DNA of 64,000 bases from Leptospiraceae bacterium (GCA_026418015.1 JAOACE010000027.1:22330-86329), one strand, 5' to 3'. Shown: positions 43,697 through 52,681, counted from the stretch's first letter. The notes: a model not told the origin generated them from the sequence alone. A program made the numbers and translations.

Positions 43697-44959
43697 ATGA
43701 ATTTCCCTGGTATAAACTACAAACAAGGTATTCTACATTTTTCGGATGTTTCTATCAAGGAAATGGTTCAAAACTATAAGACCCCTCTTTATGTTTATTC
43801 CGAAGATGTTATATTGCAAAGGATTGATTCTTACAAAAAAGGAATACAAAATTATCCCTTTATGTTGTGTTATTCGGTTAAAGCGAATTCCAACCTTTCT
43901 ATAATCAACATTATGGCAAGAGAAGGATTAGGAGCAGATATCGTAAGTGGTGGAGAGCTTTTTCGTTGTATCAAAGCAAATATGCCAACAGAAAGAATTG
44001 TGTTTTCTGGTGTTGGTAAAACCCAAGAAGAAATCGAGTTTGCCCTAAAAAATAATATTTTGCTTTTCAGTGTAGAATCCATCGCAGAATTAAAAAGAAT
44101 CAATCAAATAGCGCATTCTTTACAAAAAGTAGCACCTGTAATTATTCGCATCAATCCCGATATTGATCCAAAAACACATCCTTATATTTCTACGGGATTA
44201 AAAGAAAATAAATTCGGAATCTCTTCGAATCTTTTTACCGAAGTGATTGAATTCGCTTTAAGCTTAAAAAATATCGAATTATTAGGATTTGGCTATCACA
44301 TTGGTTCGCAAATTATTGACATTTCTTCCAAAATGGAAGCAGCAGAAAAATCGAAATACTTTATCGATATATTTCAGAAATACAAAGCAATGAGTTTTTT
44401 CGATATTGGCGGTGGCTTAGGAATCAAATACAAAAACGAACAGCCCACAGAACCTCAAGAGTTTATCCATACGATTGCAAACGTTTTACCAATGGATAAA
44501 CTCAAAAATTGTAAGATATTACTAGAACCGGGAAGAAGTATTATTGGACCTGCGGGAATTTTTTTAACCAAAATTCTTTATGTTAAAAAAAATTATCATA
44601 AGTTATTCTATATCGTTGATGGTGCAATGAACGATTTAATCCGACCTACTTTGTACCAAGCTTATCATGAAATTTTACCCATTTTCGAAAAAAACGATTT
44701 TGATCAAGTTGTAGATATTGTAGGTCCTATATGTGAGACAGGAGATTTTTTTGCAAGAGAACGCAAATTACCCCTCCTGCAAGAAAACGATTATTTAGCC
44801 ATTCTTACAAGTGGTGCTTATGGGTTTGTGATGTCTTCTCAGTATAACAGTAGACCAAGAAGTGCAGAGGTATTAATCAAACAAAATAAAGAATTAAAAC
44901 TTATACGCGAAAGAGAAACCTACGAAGACTTAATCCAAAAAGAAATTCAATATTTATAA
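43697..44959 (+). CDS. lysA: Diaminopimelate decarboxylase LysA
   Basis: LysA decarboxylates meso-diaminopimelate to lysine using PLP. The PLP lysine is in LCYSVKANSN (about residues 57-66). GFGYHIGSQI, FFDIGGGLGIKY, the phosphate-binding EPGRSIIG, GPICETGDFFA and GAYGFVMSSQYNSRPRSAEV are all present. The 420 residues match bacterial LysA. It begins after a 150-base region divergent from the CrtI-like gene. It is followed by the region holding the amtB promoter. No dapF gene is adjacent. Confidence 0.95.
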   Translation: MNFPGINYKQGILHFSDVSIKEMVQNYKTPLYVYSEDVILQRIDSYKKGIQNYPFMLCYSVKANSNLSIINIMAREGLGADIVSGGELFRCIKANMPTERIVFSGVGKTQEEIEFALKNNILLFSVESIAELKRINQIAHSLQKVAPVIIRINPDIDPKTHPYISTGLKENKFGISSNLFTEVIEFALSLKNIELLGFGYHIGSQIIDISSKMEAAEKSKYFIDIFQKYKAMSFFDIGGGLGIKYKNEQPTEPQEFIHTIANVLPMDKLKNCKILLEPGRSIIGPAGIFLTKILYVKKNYHKLFYIVDGAMNDLIRPTLYQAYHEILPIFEKNDFDQVVDIVGPICETGDFFARERKLPLLQENDYLAILTSGAYGFVMSSQYNSRPRSAEVLIKQNKELKLIRERETYEDLIQKEIQYL

Positions 44960-45148
44960 GACTAACAATTCCAGGCATTTTATTGGCGGTTAAAATCTAA
45001 AAAATTTTTTTTAATCGAATCTTGAACTTCTAATCGAATTATTCAAAAAGCCGATAATTCCCTTTTTTATCTATTGTGCATAATGTGTAAATTAATAGCA
45101 TTTTGAATTTTTTTTGATTAAAAAATAATCACTAATTGTTTTTTTAAT

Positions 45149-45165
45149 TAGGTATAATTTTTGCA
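45149..45165 (+). promoter_or_regulatory. Sigma-54 promoter of amtB-glnB
   Basis: TAGGTATAATTTTTGCA has GG at 45151-45152 and GC at 45163-45164, exactly ten bases apart, the fixed -24/-12 geometry of sigma-54 promoters. It lies 41 bases before the amtB ATG, with AAGGAG next to the start. Sigma-54 control of an ammonium transporter and its P-II partner is a classical arrangement. The same AGGTATAA-N4-TTGCA pattern recurs upstream of glnA. Confidence 0.8.
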
Positions 45166-45206
45166 ATTCCTAATGAGAATAATAATATTTATTTAAGGAG
45201 CAAAAA

Positions 45207-46550
45207 ATGATGAAGAAAAAAAATCCTTATAGCCGATTTTTTTGGCTTATTGCTGGTTTTTTGATAATGTTGAGTTTTTCCTTGTTTGCAGAGGAACAAG
45301 CTCAGGCACAGGAAATGATGGATAAGACAGCAGCTTATGCAATCGACAATTTTTTTGTTTTTATTACTGCTGTTTTGGTGATATTTATGCAGGCTGGATT
45401 TGCAATGGTAGAAACTGGATTAAATGCACCGAAAAATGCTGTCAATATATTGTTTAAAAACTTGATGGATTTTTGTATTGGTGGTTTATTATTTTTCTTG
45501 TTTGGATATGGGTTGATGTATCCAGGAGAAGCATTCAAAGGTGGATATTTTGGTTTTGGTGGTTTTTTTATCCCAGAGGCAACAGGTGATATTGGTCCAG
45601 GTGTAAAACATCCTCAAGTAGATTTTTTATTTCAGGTAGCATTTGCTGCAACAGCAGCTACAATTGTTTCGGGAGCAGTAGCTGGAAGGTTAAAATTTAG
45701 TGTATATCTTATTTATAGTGCTTTTATAACAGGTATTGTTTATCCTATTTCTGGATTTTGGAAGTGGGGCGGTGGTTGGTTGGATAAATTAGGTTTTCAT
45801 GATTTTGCTGGATCTATTTTAGTGCATGCTGTGGGTGGTTTTGCTGGTTTAGCAATTGCTATTTTGCTTGGTCCAAGAATTGGTAAATTTGACCCCGAAG
45901 GAAAACCGCAAGCATTACCAGGCCATAATCTAACTTTTTCTACATTGGGTGTGTTTATCTTACTTATTGGCTGGTATGGATTTAATCCTGGTTCTCAATT
46001 AGCTATCTATGGTAAAGACAATACAGCGGCTGTCATGTTGATTGCAGTAAATACAACTCTTGCAGCGATGGCTGGTGCTGTTTCTTCTATGCTTATAACA
46101 TGGATCTTTTATGGAAAGCCAGAATTGAGCATGGCGTTGAATGGTACATTAGCTGGGCTAGTCGGTATTACTGCTAATTGTGATTCAGTTACAAACATTT
46201 CGGCAATTATTATTGGATTGGTAGCTGGGATATTAGTTGTAATTGGTGTTAAGTTATTAGATTATTTAAAAATTGACGACCCAGTTGGTGCTTGGCCCGT
46301 TCATGGTTTAAACGGAGTTTGGGGAGGTATTGCAACAGGTATTTTTGGAGCAAATAAAAGTTTGATGGCTCAAATAATCGGTTCTGTGGTTGTTCCATTG
46401 TGGGCATTTGTAACTGTGTTCTTGCTTATACTCATTTTAAAATACACAATGGGTATTCGAGTATCCAGAGAGGAAGAACTCAAAGGTCTCGATATTGGAG
46501 AACATGGGGAAGAAGCATATCATGGCTTTACCTTTTTTACCGTAGAATAA
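45207..46550 (+). CDS. amtB: Ammonium transporter AmtB
   Basis: AmtB takes up ammonium. A signal peptide ending LFA precedes about 11 membrane helices. Conserved pieces include AGFAMVETGLNAPKN near residue 61, DFAGSILVHAVGGFAG (first channel His), GLVGITANCDSV and DDPVGAWPVHGLNGVWGG (second channel His). It is followed by glnB, whose product blocks AmtB when nitrogen is plentiful. A sigma-54 element lies 41 bases upstream. The 447 residues include the extended N-terminus usual for precursor forms. Confidence 0.95.
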   Translation: MMKKKNPYSRFFWLIAGFLIMLSFSLFAEEQAQAQEMMDKTAAYAIDNFFVFITAVLVIFMQAGFAMVETGLNAPKNAVNILFKNLMDFCIGGLLFFLFGYGLMYPGEAFKGGYFGFGGFFIPEATGDIGPGVKHPQVDFLFQVAFAATAATIVSGAVAGRLKFSVYLIYSAFITGIVYPISGFWKWGGGWLDKLGFHDFAGSILVHAVGGFAGLAIAILLGPRIGKFDPEGKPQALPGHNLTFSTLGVFILLIGWYGFNPGSQLAIYGKDNTAAVMLIAVNTTLAAMAGAVSSMLITWIFYGKPELSMALNGTLAGLVGITANCDSVTNISAIIIGLVAGILVVIGVKLLDYLKIDDPVGAWPVHGLNGVWGGIATGIFGANKSLMAQIIGSVVVPLWAFVTVFLLILILKYTMGIRVSREEELKGLDIGEHGEEAYHGFTFFTVE

Positions 46551-46577
46551 TTTATTTTTAACAAAAGGAGAAAAATT

Positions 46578-46919
46578 ATGAAGTTAATTACAGCAGTAAT
46601 TCAACCATATAAACTAAAAGATGTAAAGGCAGCATTAATGAGGGTAGGTGTAACAAAAATGACTGTTACAACAGGGTTAGGAGCAGGTCAACAAAAAGGT
46701 TATTCCGAAACTTATCGTGGAGTTATACACGAAGTAAACCTTTTAAAGAAAACTATCATCGAAATAGCTGTAAACGAAGATTATGTAGAACCTACCATTA
46801 ATGCAATCATAGAAGGTGCGAGGACAGGAAATATAGGCGATGGAAAAATCTTTATTACAGAATTAGTGGATGTAATCAGAATTCGTACAGGAGAAAGAGG
46901 GAAAGAAGCAATAGGATAG
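46578..46919 (+). CDS. glnB: P-II nitrogen regulator (GlnB/GlnK) without Tyr51
   Basis: A 113-residue P-II signal protein that senses ATP/ADP and 2-oxoglutarate. The family blocks are intact: [52 protein letters not shown]. By position, residue 51, the uridylylated Tyr of E. coli GlnB (RGAEY), is His (RGVIH), and residue 9 is Gln rather than Lys. Tyr46, Arg47, Gln39 and Lys58 are conserved. So it cannot be uridylylated at the classical place. It follows amtB by 27 bases, as GlnK does in many bacteria. It ends at a strong terminator. Confidence 0.95.
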   Translation: MKLITAVIQPYKLKDVKAALMRVGVTKMTVTTGLGAGQQKGYSETYRGVIHEVNLLKKTIIEIAVNEDYVEPTINAIIEGARTGNIGDGKIFITELVDVIRIRTGERGKEAIG

Positions 46920-46925
46920 TGTTAG

Positions 46926-46953
46926 AATCTGGCTTTATGCCAGATTTTTTTTT
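46926..46953 (+). terminator. Terminator after glnB
   Basis: AATCTGGC (46926-46933) and GCCAGATT (46939-46946) form an 8-bp stem with loop TTTAT and a run of T to 46953. It lies six bases after the glnB stop. The 3' end of the convergent dam gene begins within its T-tract. Confidence 0.9.
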
Positions 46954-47860
46954 AAATCGCATAGTTTGTAACAATGATTTCTTGAATTTTTCCGCGCTTG
47001 TCCCCTTGACAATTAATCATACGGTTTGCATTGATTTTGTTAATATAATATCCATGGTAGAGATGCTCGAAAAATTTATCTTTTGGGTCAGAATTACTTA
47101 ACATCAAATATATATTTTTTTTATCAAGTATTTTATAAATATTTGCAAGTTCTTTTTGATCTTCCTCTGTAAAACCAAACTGAGTGTATTTTACAAAGTT
47201 TGCAGAATTACTGATTGGTCTATAAGGTGGATCAAAATATACAAAGGAATTTTTTTTGATCAGTTTTAAAACGATTTTATAAGAATTACAAAAGATTTCT
47301 GCTTTTTCTAATACTTGGGAAGCATGAATTAAATTTTCTTCGTCGAGAATCGTAGGGTTTTTGTAATTTCCTGCGGGAGAATTAAATTCGCCCGAAGAAT
47401 TTAACCGATAAAGTCCGTTATAACAGGTTTTATTCAGAAAAATCATTTGTGCAGAGCGTTCTATCCAATCCGGATGGAATTTATTATAATTGATGTAAGG
47501 CTTTTTCTCGTTGTAGGCGTCTCGAATCATGTAATAAAAATGTTTTCTTTTTTCCTGGCTTAATTTTTTATATTGACTTTCTAATTCTCTTAATGTTTTG
47601 ATTAAATCGTAAACATGGTTCTGAATTACAAGATAGGTTAAAATCAAATCTTCGTTTATATCGATCAAGTAGGCTTTTTTGATGTCATATTTTTGAATAA
47701 TATCAAAAAATACTGCACCACCACCAAGGAATGGTTCAAAATAATAATCAATACGATTTTCTTTTAATAAGGTAGGATAGAATTTTTCGAATTGTGCTAA
47801 TAGTTGAGATTTTCCCCCTGCCCATTTTAGAAAGGGTTTTGCTAATTTATATTGTATCAT
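46952..47860 (-). CDS. dam: DNA adenine methylase, Dam-type
   Basis: A 302-residue N6-adenine methyltransferase of the Dam/DpnM (alpha) class. The motifs are PFLKWAGGKSQLL (about residues 10-22), DYYFEPFLGGGAVFF and SFVYFDPPYRP (the DPPY motif), with the ERSAQMIFLNKTCYNGLYR block between them. I chose the ATG at 47858-47860; an ATG at 47878 would add six residues, and neither has a good SD. No restriction enzyme gene is close, so it looks solitary. GATC as target is inferred from the class. The 3' end touches the glnB terminator. Confidence 0.9.
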   Translation of the reverse strand: MIQYKLAKPFLKWAGGKSQLLAQFEKFYPTLLKENRIDYYFEPFLGGGAVFFDIIQKYDIKKAYLIDINEDLILTYLVIQNHVYDLIKTLRELESQYKKLSQEKRKHFYYMIRDAYNEKKPYINYNKFHPDWIERSAQMIFLNKTCYNGLYRLNSSGEFNSPAGNYKNPTILDEENLIHASQVLEKAEIFCNSYKIVLKLIKKNSFVYFDPPYRPISNSANFVKYTQFGFTEEDQKELANIYKILDKKNIYLMLSNSDPKDKFFEHLYHGYYINKINANRMINCQGDKRGKIQEIIVTNYAI

Positions 47861-47920
47861 ACAAGAATATTTTATCATTCTCTACGGACATTTTTGATAT
47901 CGACACTTTACATAAAACGA

Positions 47921-48574
47921 TTAATACAAAAATTTTTTTACGATTTTTGAATTTTTTAGATGAGATGGGAACAATACAACAAATTTTCTCCCCGTCTTTT
48001 TGAACTCACTTCGCAACTTTTTTGATGTTTCTAAATAGGTTTCGTATTCTTCTTCTCTTCTTAAAAGAAGTTTTTCCCAAAAGATAAAATGAGAATCAAT
48101 AAACTCTTGCCTTATATCGTTTGGACGTTTTGTTAAAGGGCATTTGACTTTCCCTGTTTTAGAATCCTTTTCTGTAAAGGTTTTGATAAACGTTAAACCT
48201 ACAAACACGCCTCTTCTGTCTATGTATGGTTCTAAGGGGAAAGTTCTACAAGAAATACTTCTTTGTTCTCTGATACAATGTTGTACACCTTTGCATTCAC
48301 AAAAGATTTGTTCGTCACTTTCTTGTTGTTTGAGTTTTTTATCTTCTTTGGTTTTGGGAATCCATTCTTTCCATAAATCTCCCTTGGATTTTAAGTATTC
48401 GAATTCTGATTTGTACAGAAGTGGCACTGCATTTTCCGCAGAACAACAATAAGGAATTCCGTTGTTGTCGTATTTACACAGTTCACCACAATCATAATTT
48501 GTGATTTCTTCGTTCAGTAAAGAATAGTAATATTCAATTTCTTCTATGGTAAGGGATTTATCGATTTTTGGCAT
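47921..48574 (-). CDS. Cysteine-rich conserved protein, metal-binding type
   Basis: A 217-residue protein with a Cys pattern typical of iron- or zinc-binding YkgJ-like proteins: CGELCKYD..GIPYCC near residues 29-44, then ECKGVQHCIREQRSISC and RTFPLEPYID. The SxCRxFPLxPY motif is the recognisable part. Its function is unknown. I chose the ATG at 48572-48574; a TTG three codons upstream is possible. It lies 60 bases upstream of dam on the same strand, and divergent from miaB. Confidence 0.7.
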   Translation of the reverse strand: MPKIDKSLTIEEIEYYYSLLNEEITNYDCGELCKYDNNGIPYCCSAENAVPLLYKSEFEYLKSKGDLWKEWIPKTKEDKKLKQQESDEQIFCECKGVQHCIREQRSISCRTFPLEPYIDRRGVFVGLTFIKTFTEKDSKTGKVKCPLTKRPNDIRQEFIDSHFIFWEKLLLRREEEYETYLETSKKLRSEFKKTGRKFVVLFPSHLKNSKIVKKFLY

Positions 48575-48677
48575 TATATCCAAATTTTTATTTCTTTATA
48601 TCAAGAATAATCAAAATTAATGAAACATTGTATCAAAAAAATTATTTTTCTTAACGTATCTTTTAGATTTTTTGGTT

Positions 48678-50009
48678 ATGGATATGGAAAAAAAGCAATT
48701 ATTTATAGAGACTTATGGTTGCCAGATGAATGTTTATGATTCGGGTATTGTTAAAACTCTATTTCTAAAAGATGGATATCAAGTAACCACCCAAGAAGAG
48801 AATGCAGATATAATTTTGATCAATACTTGTGCAGTACGAGAAAGAGCACAAGAACGAGTATATGGTCGATTGCAATCCCTTTATCCGTTAAAAAAACAGA
48901 ATCCTTCTTTGGTTGTTGGTATTATCGGTTGTATGGCTCAGAACTTAGGCGATGAATTGTTCGCTATGGGACTTCCTATCGATATTGTTCTTGGTCCAGA
49001 TAATTACAGAAATCTTCCAGATATTGTAAGACAAATTCGTACAAGTCCCGAAAGAAAATTCCAGATGACGCGAATTTCTTCCACAGAGGTTTATGATGAT
49101 GTAGAACCAGAAGTAGTCGAAGGTTGTTCTGCCTTTGTTACAATTATGAGGGGATGCGATAACTTTTGTTCTTTTTGTGTTGTTCCTTATACTAGGGGTA
49201 GAGAACGAAGTAGAAAACCAGAGACAATCATTGCAGAAATTAATCATTTGATCGAAAAATATAACATCAAAGAAGTTACATTGTTAGGACAAAATGTAAA
49301 TTCTTACAAATACGAAAACTATGATTTTACCGACTTAATACAGATGATATTAGATTCTACTCCAATTCTTAGAATTCGGTTTACTTCCCCACATCCACAC
49401 GATTTCCCCAAAAAATTGATTCAGTTAATGGCAAAAGAAAGACGTTTTTGTAACAGTATTCACTTGCCTTTACAATCAGGTTCAACAAGAATCTTAGCAC
49501 GAATGCATAGAGACTACACAAAAGAAGAATATTTAAATTTAGTAGATTATATTAAAAGCGAAATACCCGATGTAGGTCTATCTACGGATATTATCGTAGG
49601 TTTTTCTGACGAAACAGAAGAAGATTTCGAAGAAACTCTTGATGTAGTACAAAAGGTTCAATTCGATATGGCATTTATGTTTCATTATTCAGAAAGAGAA
49701 CATACTATCGCTAAGAAAAAATATCCAGACAACATTCCTCACGAAGTAAAAATTCAACGTCTAAATCGTTTGATTGATTTACAAAGCGATATTTCGAAAG
49801 AAAAAAACAAAAAAGAGCACGGCAAAGAATACGAAATTTTGGTGGAAGGAAAAAGTAGAAAATCCCCCAAAGATTGGATGGGAAGGACAACTTCTGGTAA
49901 AGTAGTAGTATTTTCCGATCCACAAGAAAAATACAAAATGGGAGATCTTCTTAAAGTTAAAATTATTCAGTCCACCAAAGCAACCTTGATGGGAGAAGTA
50001 ATTGATTAA
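48678..50009 (+). CDS. miaB: tRNA-2-methylthio-N6-dimethylallyladenosine synthase MiaB
   Basis: MiaB adds a methylthio group to i6A37 of tRNAs using two iron-sulfur clusters and SAM. The N-terminal MTTase domain has ETYGCQMNVYDSG with Cys in GCQMN, plus INTCAVRERA and IIGCMAQ. The radical SAM motif is MRGCDNFCSFCVVPYTRGRE (CxxxCxxC). A C-terminal TRAM domain follows (about 385-440). The 443 residues are normal. The ATG at 48678 is taken over an in-frame TTG at 48672. It overlaps the convergent secreted-protein gene by four bases at its end. Confidence 0.95.
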   Translation: MDMEKKQLFIETYGCQMNVYDSGIVKTLFLKDGYQVTTQEENADIILINTCAVRERAQERVYGRLQSLYPLKKQNPSLVVGIIGCMAQNLGDELFAMGLPIDIVLGPDNYRNLPDIVRQIRTSPERKFQMTRISSTEVYDDVEPEVVEGCSAFVTIMRGCDNFCSFCVVPYTRGRERSRKPETIIAEINHLIEKYNIKEVTLLGQNVNSYKYENYDFTDLIQMILDSTPILRIRFTSPHPHDFPKKLIQLMAKERRFCNSIHLPLQSGSTRILARMHRDYTKEEYLNLVDYIKSEIPDVGLSTDIIVGFSDETEEDFEETLDVVQKVQFDMAFMFHYSEREHTIAKKKYPDNIPHEVKIQRLNRLIDLQSDISKEKNKKEHGKEYEILVEGKSRKSPKDWMGRTTSGKVVVFSDPQEKYKMGDLLKVKIIQSTKATLMGEVID

Positions 50010-50581
50010 AGATCATCTTTTGCTTTTTTTTGCTCTGGGCAGCCTAAAAATAAGCTCGATAGTTCTTTGGCTTTCCAAATTCCTTTATCGTTTTTTTCCA
50101 TAGTAATAGGTCTAGGACTCATACTGGAAACATTCGATAGAACAAATGTTTTAATCTGATTTTCGTTTATTATGCTAAATTGATTTCTTCTAAAAGTGAT
50201 TTGATTGTTGATAATATAGCATTCCATAAAAGATGGCTTTCCTTGCATTCTACCAAAGTGATAATTAAAATAATTTTTGCTTGGTTCATAGCCTTTATAT
50301 GCATTTGGAGAATTGCTTTGTTGTAAGTTGTTTTGTGATAAAATCAACGTTAAAAATTTTAAAGCATCGGGATGATTTTTTACATAAGCATCGAATGCAA
50401 TAATTGTTAGTGCAGCACCGCCTTCTGGTGTATTTGCCAATTGATCTCTTAATAAAAGAAAATCATCCACAGATTGAGGATATTTGCTTATGTGAATAGC
50501 TATATTTTCCTGACCTACTAAATTTGTCGTAAATAACACTGTAAAAAAAAGTGTTAAAATAAATGTTGGTATTGTTTTCAT
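50006..50581 (-). CDS. Secreted protein, DUF6935-like
   Basis: A 191-residue protein with a signal peptide (cut near NLVGQ, about residue 24). The body starts YPQSVDDFLLLRDQLANTPEGGAAL and has NAYKGYEPSKNYFNYHFGRM, then MSPRPITMEKNDKGIWKA and LSSLFLGC. This pattern resembles DUF6935 as I recall it (F..LRD..A.TPEGGA, KGY.PS..Y..H..R, SPRP.T...NDKGIWKA.E.SSLF). The function is unknown. It overlaps miaB by four bases and lies alone on the minus strand. Confidence 0.65.
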   Translation of the reverse strand: MKTIPTFILTLFFTVLFTTNLVGQENIAIHISKYPQSVDDFLLLRDQLANTPEGGAALTIIAFDAYVKNHPDALKFLTLILSQNNLQQSNSPNAYKGYEPSKNYFNYHFGRMQGKPSFMECYIINNQITFRRNQFSIINENQIKTFVLSNVSSMSPRPITMEKNDKGIWKAKELSSLFLGCPEQKKAKDDL

Positions 50582-51005
50582 AAGAAGGAACGATAAATTA
50601 TGGATGATTTATGTCAATCGTAAAAAAATATTTTTTAATTTAAAAATATTTTCTTATAACTTGTGTAGCTTATGAATTTTTTATACGCTTTTTTATTGGG
50701 TTTCGTAAATTGATTTGCCATAAACAAAAGAAAAAAACCATCCATAAAATAAAATAATTTTATAAATTATATATTAATATGATTTTATAATATTTATTAT
50801 ATAATAACAGGTAAAATAAATCCACAAAACAAAAATTGATTTTAAAAAAAAGAAACGATTGAAATCAATCTTATAGATGTATATAAATTATTCATTTTAT
50901 TTAAAGTATAATCATTTTGTTTAAAAAGTATTCAAGATTTTTGATAATTTTATAAGGTATAAAGATTGCATAATACTTAAAAAATTCTAATAAGGAGAAT
51001 TCGAA
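50582..51005. other. Regulatory intergenic region before glnA
   Basis: A 424-base AT-rich stretch without a credible gene. It holds the sigma-54 element at 50954-50970, an SD (AAGGAG) before glnA, and an inverted repeat GATTGA-AA-TCAATC at 50857-50870 about 86 bases upstream of the -24 box. That repeat is a possible enhancer-binding-protein site. Nothing else could be recognised. Confidence 0.6.
50954..50970 (+). promoter_or_regulatory. Sigma-54 promoter of glnA
   Basis: AAGGTATAAAGATTGCA has GG at 50956-50957 and GC at 50968-50969, ten bases apart, as required for -24/-12 promoters. It lies 35 bases before the glnA ATG and shares AGGTATAA-N4-TTGCA with the amtB element. Control by a nitrogen-responsive activator is inferred. 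Confidence 0.8.
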
Positions 51006-52445
51006 ATGTACGATTTACCAAAAGAACCGAAGGAATTACTTAAATATTGTAGAGACGAAAAAATTGAATACATTGATGTTCGTTTTACAGATATATTAGG
51101 AATGATGCAGCATGTGACTTTCCATATAGATGCCATCGATATAGATGCTTTTGAATATGGAGTCGGATTTGATGGTTCATCTATCAGAGGATGGAAAGCA
51201 ATTCAAGAATCCGACATGTTAGCAAAATTGGATGCATCTAGTGCTTATATCGATCCATTTTTTGAACATAAAACCTTAGCAGTTATTGCAGATATTTATG
51301 AACCTTCCAAAAAAGGTGAACCTCCAAAAGTATACAATAGAGACCCACGTGGTATTTTAAAAAGAGCCATAGAATACATGAAAAAAACTGGCATAGCAGA
51401 TACCTATTATCTAGGACCAGAAGCAGAGTTTTTTATATTTAGTGATGTTCGTTATGAACAAGTAACAAACCAAGGTTTTTATTTTATCGATTCTATTGCT
51501 GCCCGATGGAGAATGGGGGTAGACGAAAAACCCAACTTAGGTTTTAAAATGCGAACCAAAGAAGGATATTTCCCATTACCACCAAATGACCAATTCCAAG
51601 ACTTAAGAACAGAAATGACCGAAATGTTAAACAAAATGGGAATTCCACCAGAAAGACATCATCACGAAGTTTCTAGTGCGGGACAAGCAGAAATTAATTT
51701 TAAACTAGACGAAGCATTAAGACAAGCAGATAAATTACAATTATTTAAATATGTTGTAAAAAATGTCGCAAGAAAAAATGGTTTTACAGCAACATTTATG
51801 CCTAAACCACTCTTTGGGGATAATGGTTCTGGTATGCATTGTCATCAATCTTTGTGGAAAGATGGAAAGAATCTTTTTGCTGGTAATTGGTATGCAAATC
51901 TTTCTGAGTTAGCGAAATATTTTATTGGTGGCATTTTACATCATGGACCAGCATTGTTGGCGTTTACTAATCCAACAACCAATAGCTTTAAAAGATTGGT
52001 TCCTGGATACGAAGCACCTGTAAGCTTAGTTTATTCTGCAAGAAACCGTTCCGCAGCAATTCGAATTCCTGTTGCAGTACATGGCGATAAAGCAAGAAGA
52101 ATTGAATTCAGAACCCCAGACCCAGCTGCAAATCCCTACTTAGCATTTGCTGCAATGCTTCTTGCGGGATTAGATGGAATTCAGAATAAAATCGATCCAG
52201 GTGAACCAGCGGACTTCAACTTATACGATGTTCCACCCGAAAAGAGAAAACAAATCAAAGCAGTACCTGCAAACTTAACAAAAGTTCTCGATGCACTAGA
52301 ACAAGATCATGAATGGCTAACCAAATCTGGCGCTTTTGATCAAGACTTTATCGACAACTATATAGCATACAAAAGAGCAGAAGTAGAACAAATCGTAAAT
52401 TTACGACCCCATCCTTACGAATTTGTATTGTATTATGACTGCTAA
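51006..52445 (+). CDS. glnA: Glutamine synthetase type I GlnA
   Basis: GlnA forms glutamine from glutamate and ammonia. The protein has the type I layout: VGFDGSSIRGW (about residues 56-66), GPEAEFFIF metal motif, HHHEVSSAGQAEINF, GSGMHCHQSLWKDGKNLF and the latch PHPYEFVLYYD. Near residue 400 it has NLYDVPPEKR, where Tyr is the site adenylylated in the beta subgroup, so adenylylation is possible. The 479 residues are longer than alpha-type enzymes. A sigma-54 promoter and AAGGAG precede it, and a hairpin follows. Confidence 0.96.
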   Translation: MYDLPKEPKELLKYCRDEKIEYIDVRFTDILGMMQHVTFHIDAIDIDAFEYGVGFDGSSIRGWKAIQESDMLAKLDASSAYIDPFFEHKTLAVIADIYEPSKKGEPPKVYNRDPRGILKRAIEYMKKTGIADTYYLGPEAEFFIFSDVRYEQVTNQGFYFIDSIAARWRMGVDEKPNLGFKMRTKEGYFPLPPNDQFQDLRTEMTEMLNKMGIPPERHHHEVSSAGQAEINFKLDEALRQADKLQLFKYVVKNVARKNGFTATFMPKPLFGDNGSGMHCHQSLWKDGKNLFAGNWYANLSELAKYFIGGILHHGPALLAFTNPTTNSFKRLVPGYEAPVSLVYSARNRSAAIRIPVAVHGDKARRIEFRTPDPAANPYLAFAAMLLAGLDGIQNKIDPGEPADFNLYDVPPEKRKQIKAVPANLTKVLDALEQDHEWLTKSGAFDQDFIDNYIAYKRAEVEQIVNLRPHPYEFVLYYDC

Positions 52446-52452
52446 TTGATAT

Positions 52453-52483
52453 AAAGTGCCCTTCTTCTTGGGCACTTTTTGTT
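52453..52483 (+). terminator. Terminator after glnA
   Basis: AAAGTGCCC (52453-52461) and GGGCACTTT (52470-52478) form a 9-bp stem with loop TTCTTCTT, then TTGTTTTTATT. It starts 8 bases after the glnA stop. Confidence 0.9.
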
Positions 52484-52663
52484 TTTATTAAAAATTTATA
52501 ATATATCTTTTATAATTTCTTCTATTATATTTTTATATAAATTATCTTATTAAATTTTTATTAATATCAGTATACTCTAAAAAATTCAATTTTGCTGTCG
52601 CGTAAATTTTTGATTGAATCAATACAAATAAAAAGTTATATTTTTCTATTATTATAAAAATTG

Positions 52664-52681
52664 TTCAAAAAAAATTTTGAA
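52664..52681 (-). terminator. Weak A/T hairpin downstream of the NRDE gene
   Basis: TTCAAAA (52664-52670) and TTTTGAA (52675-52681) are inverted arms around AAAA, seven bases after the minus-strand NRDE stop and followed by CAATTTTT on the minus strand. A stem this AT-rich gives a weak call. Confidence 0.3.
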
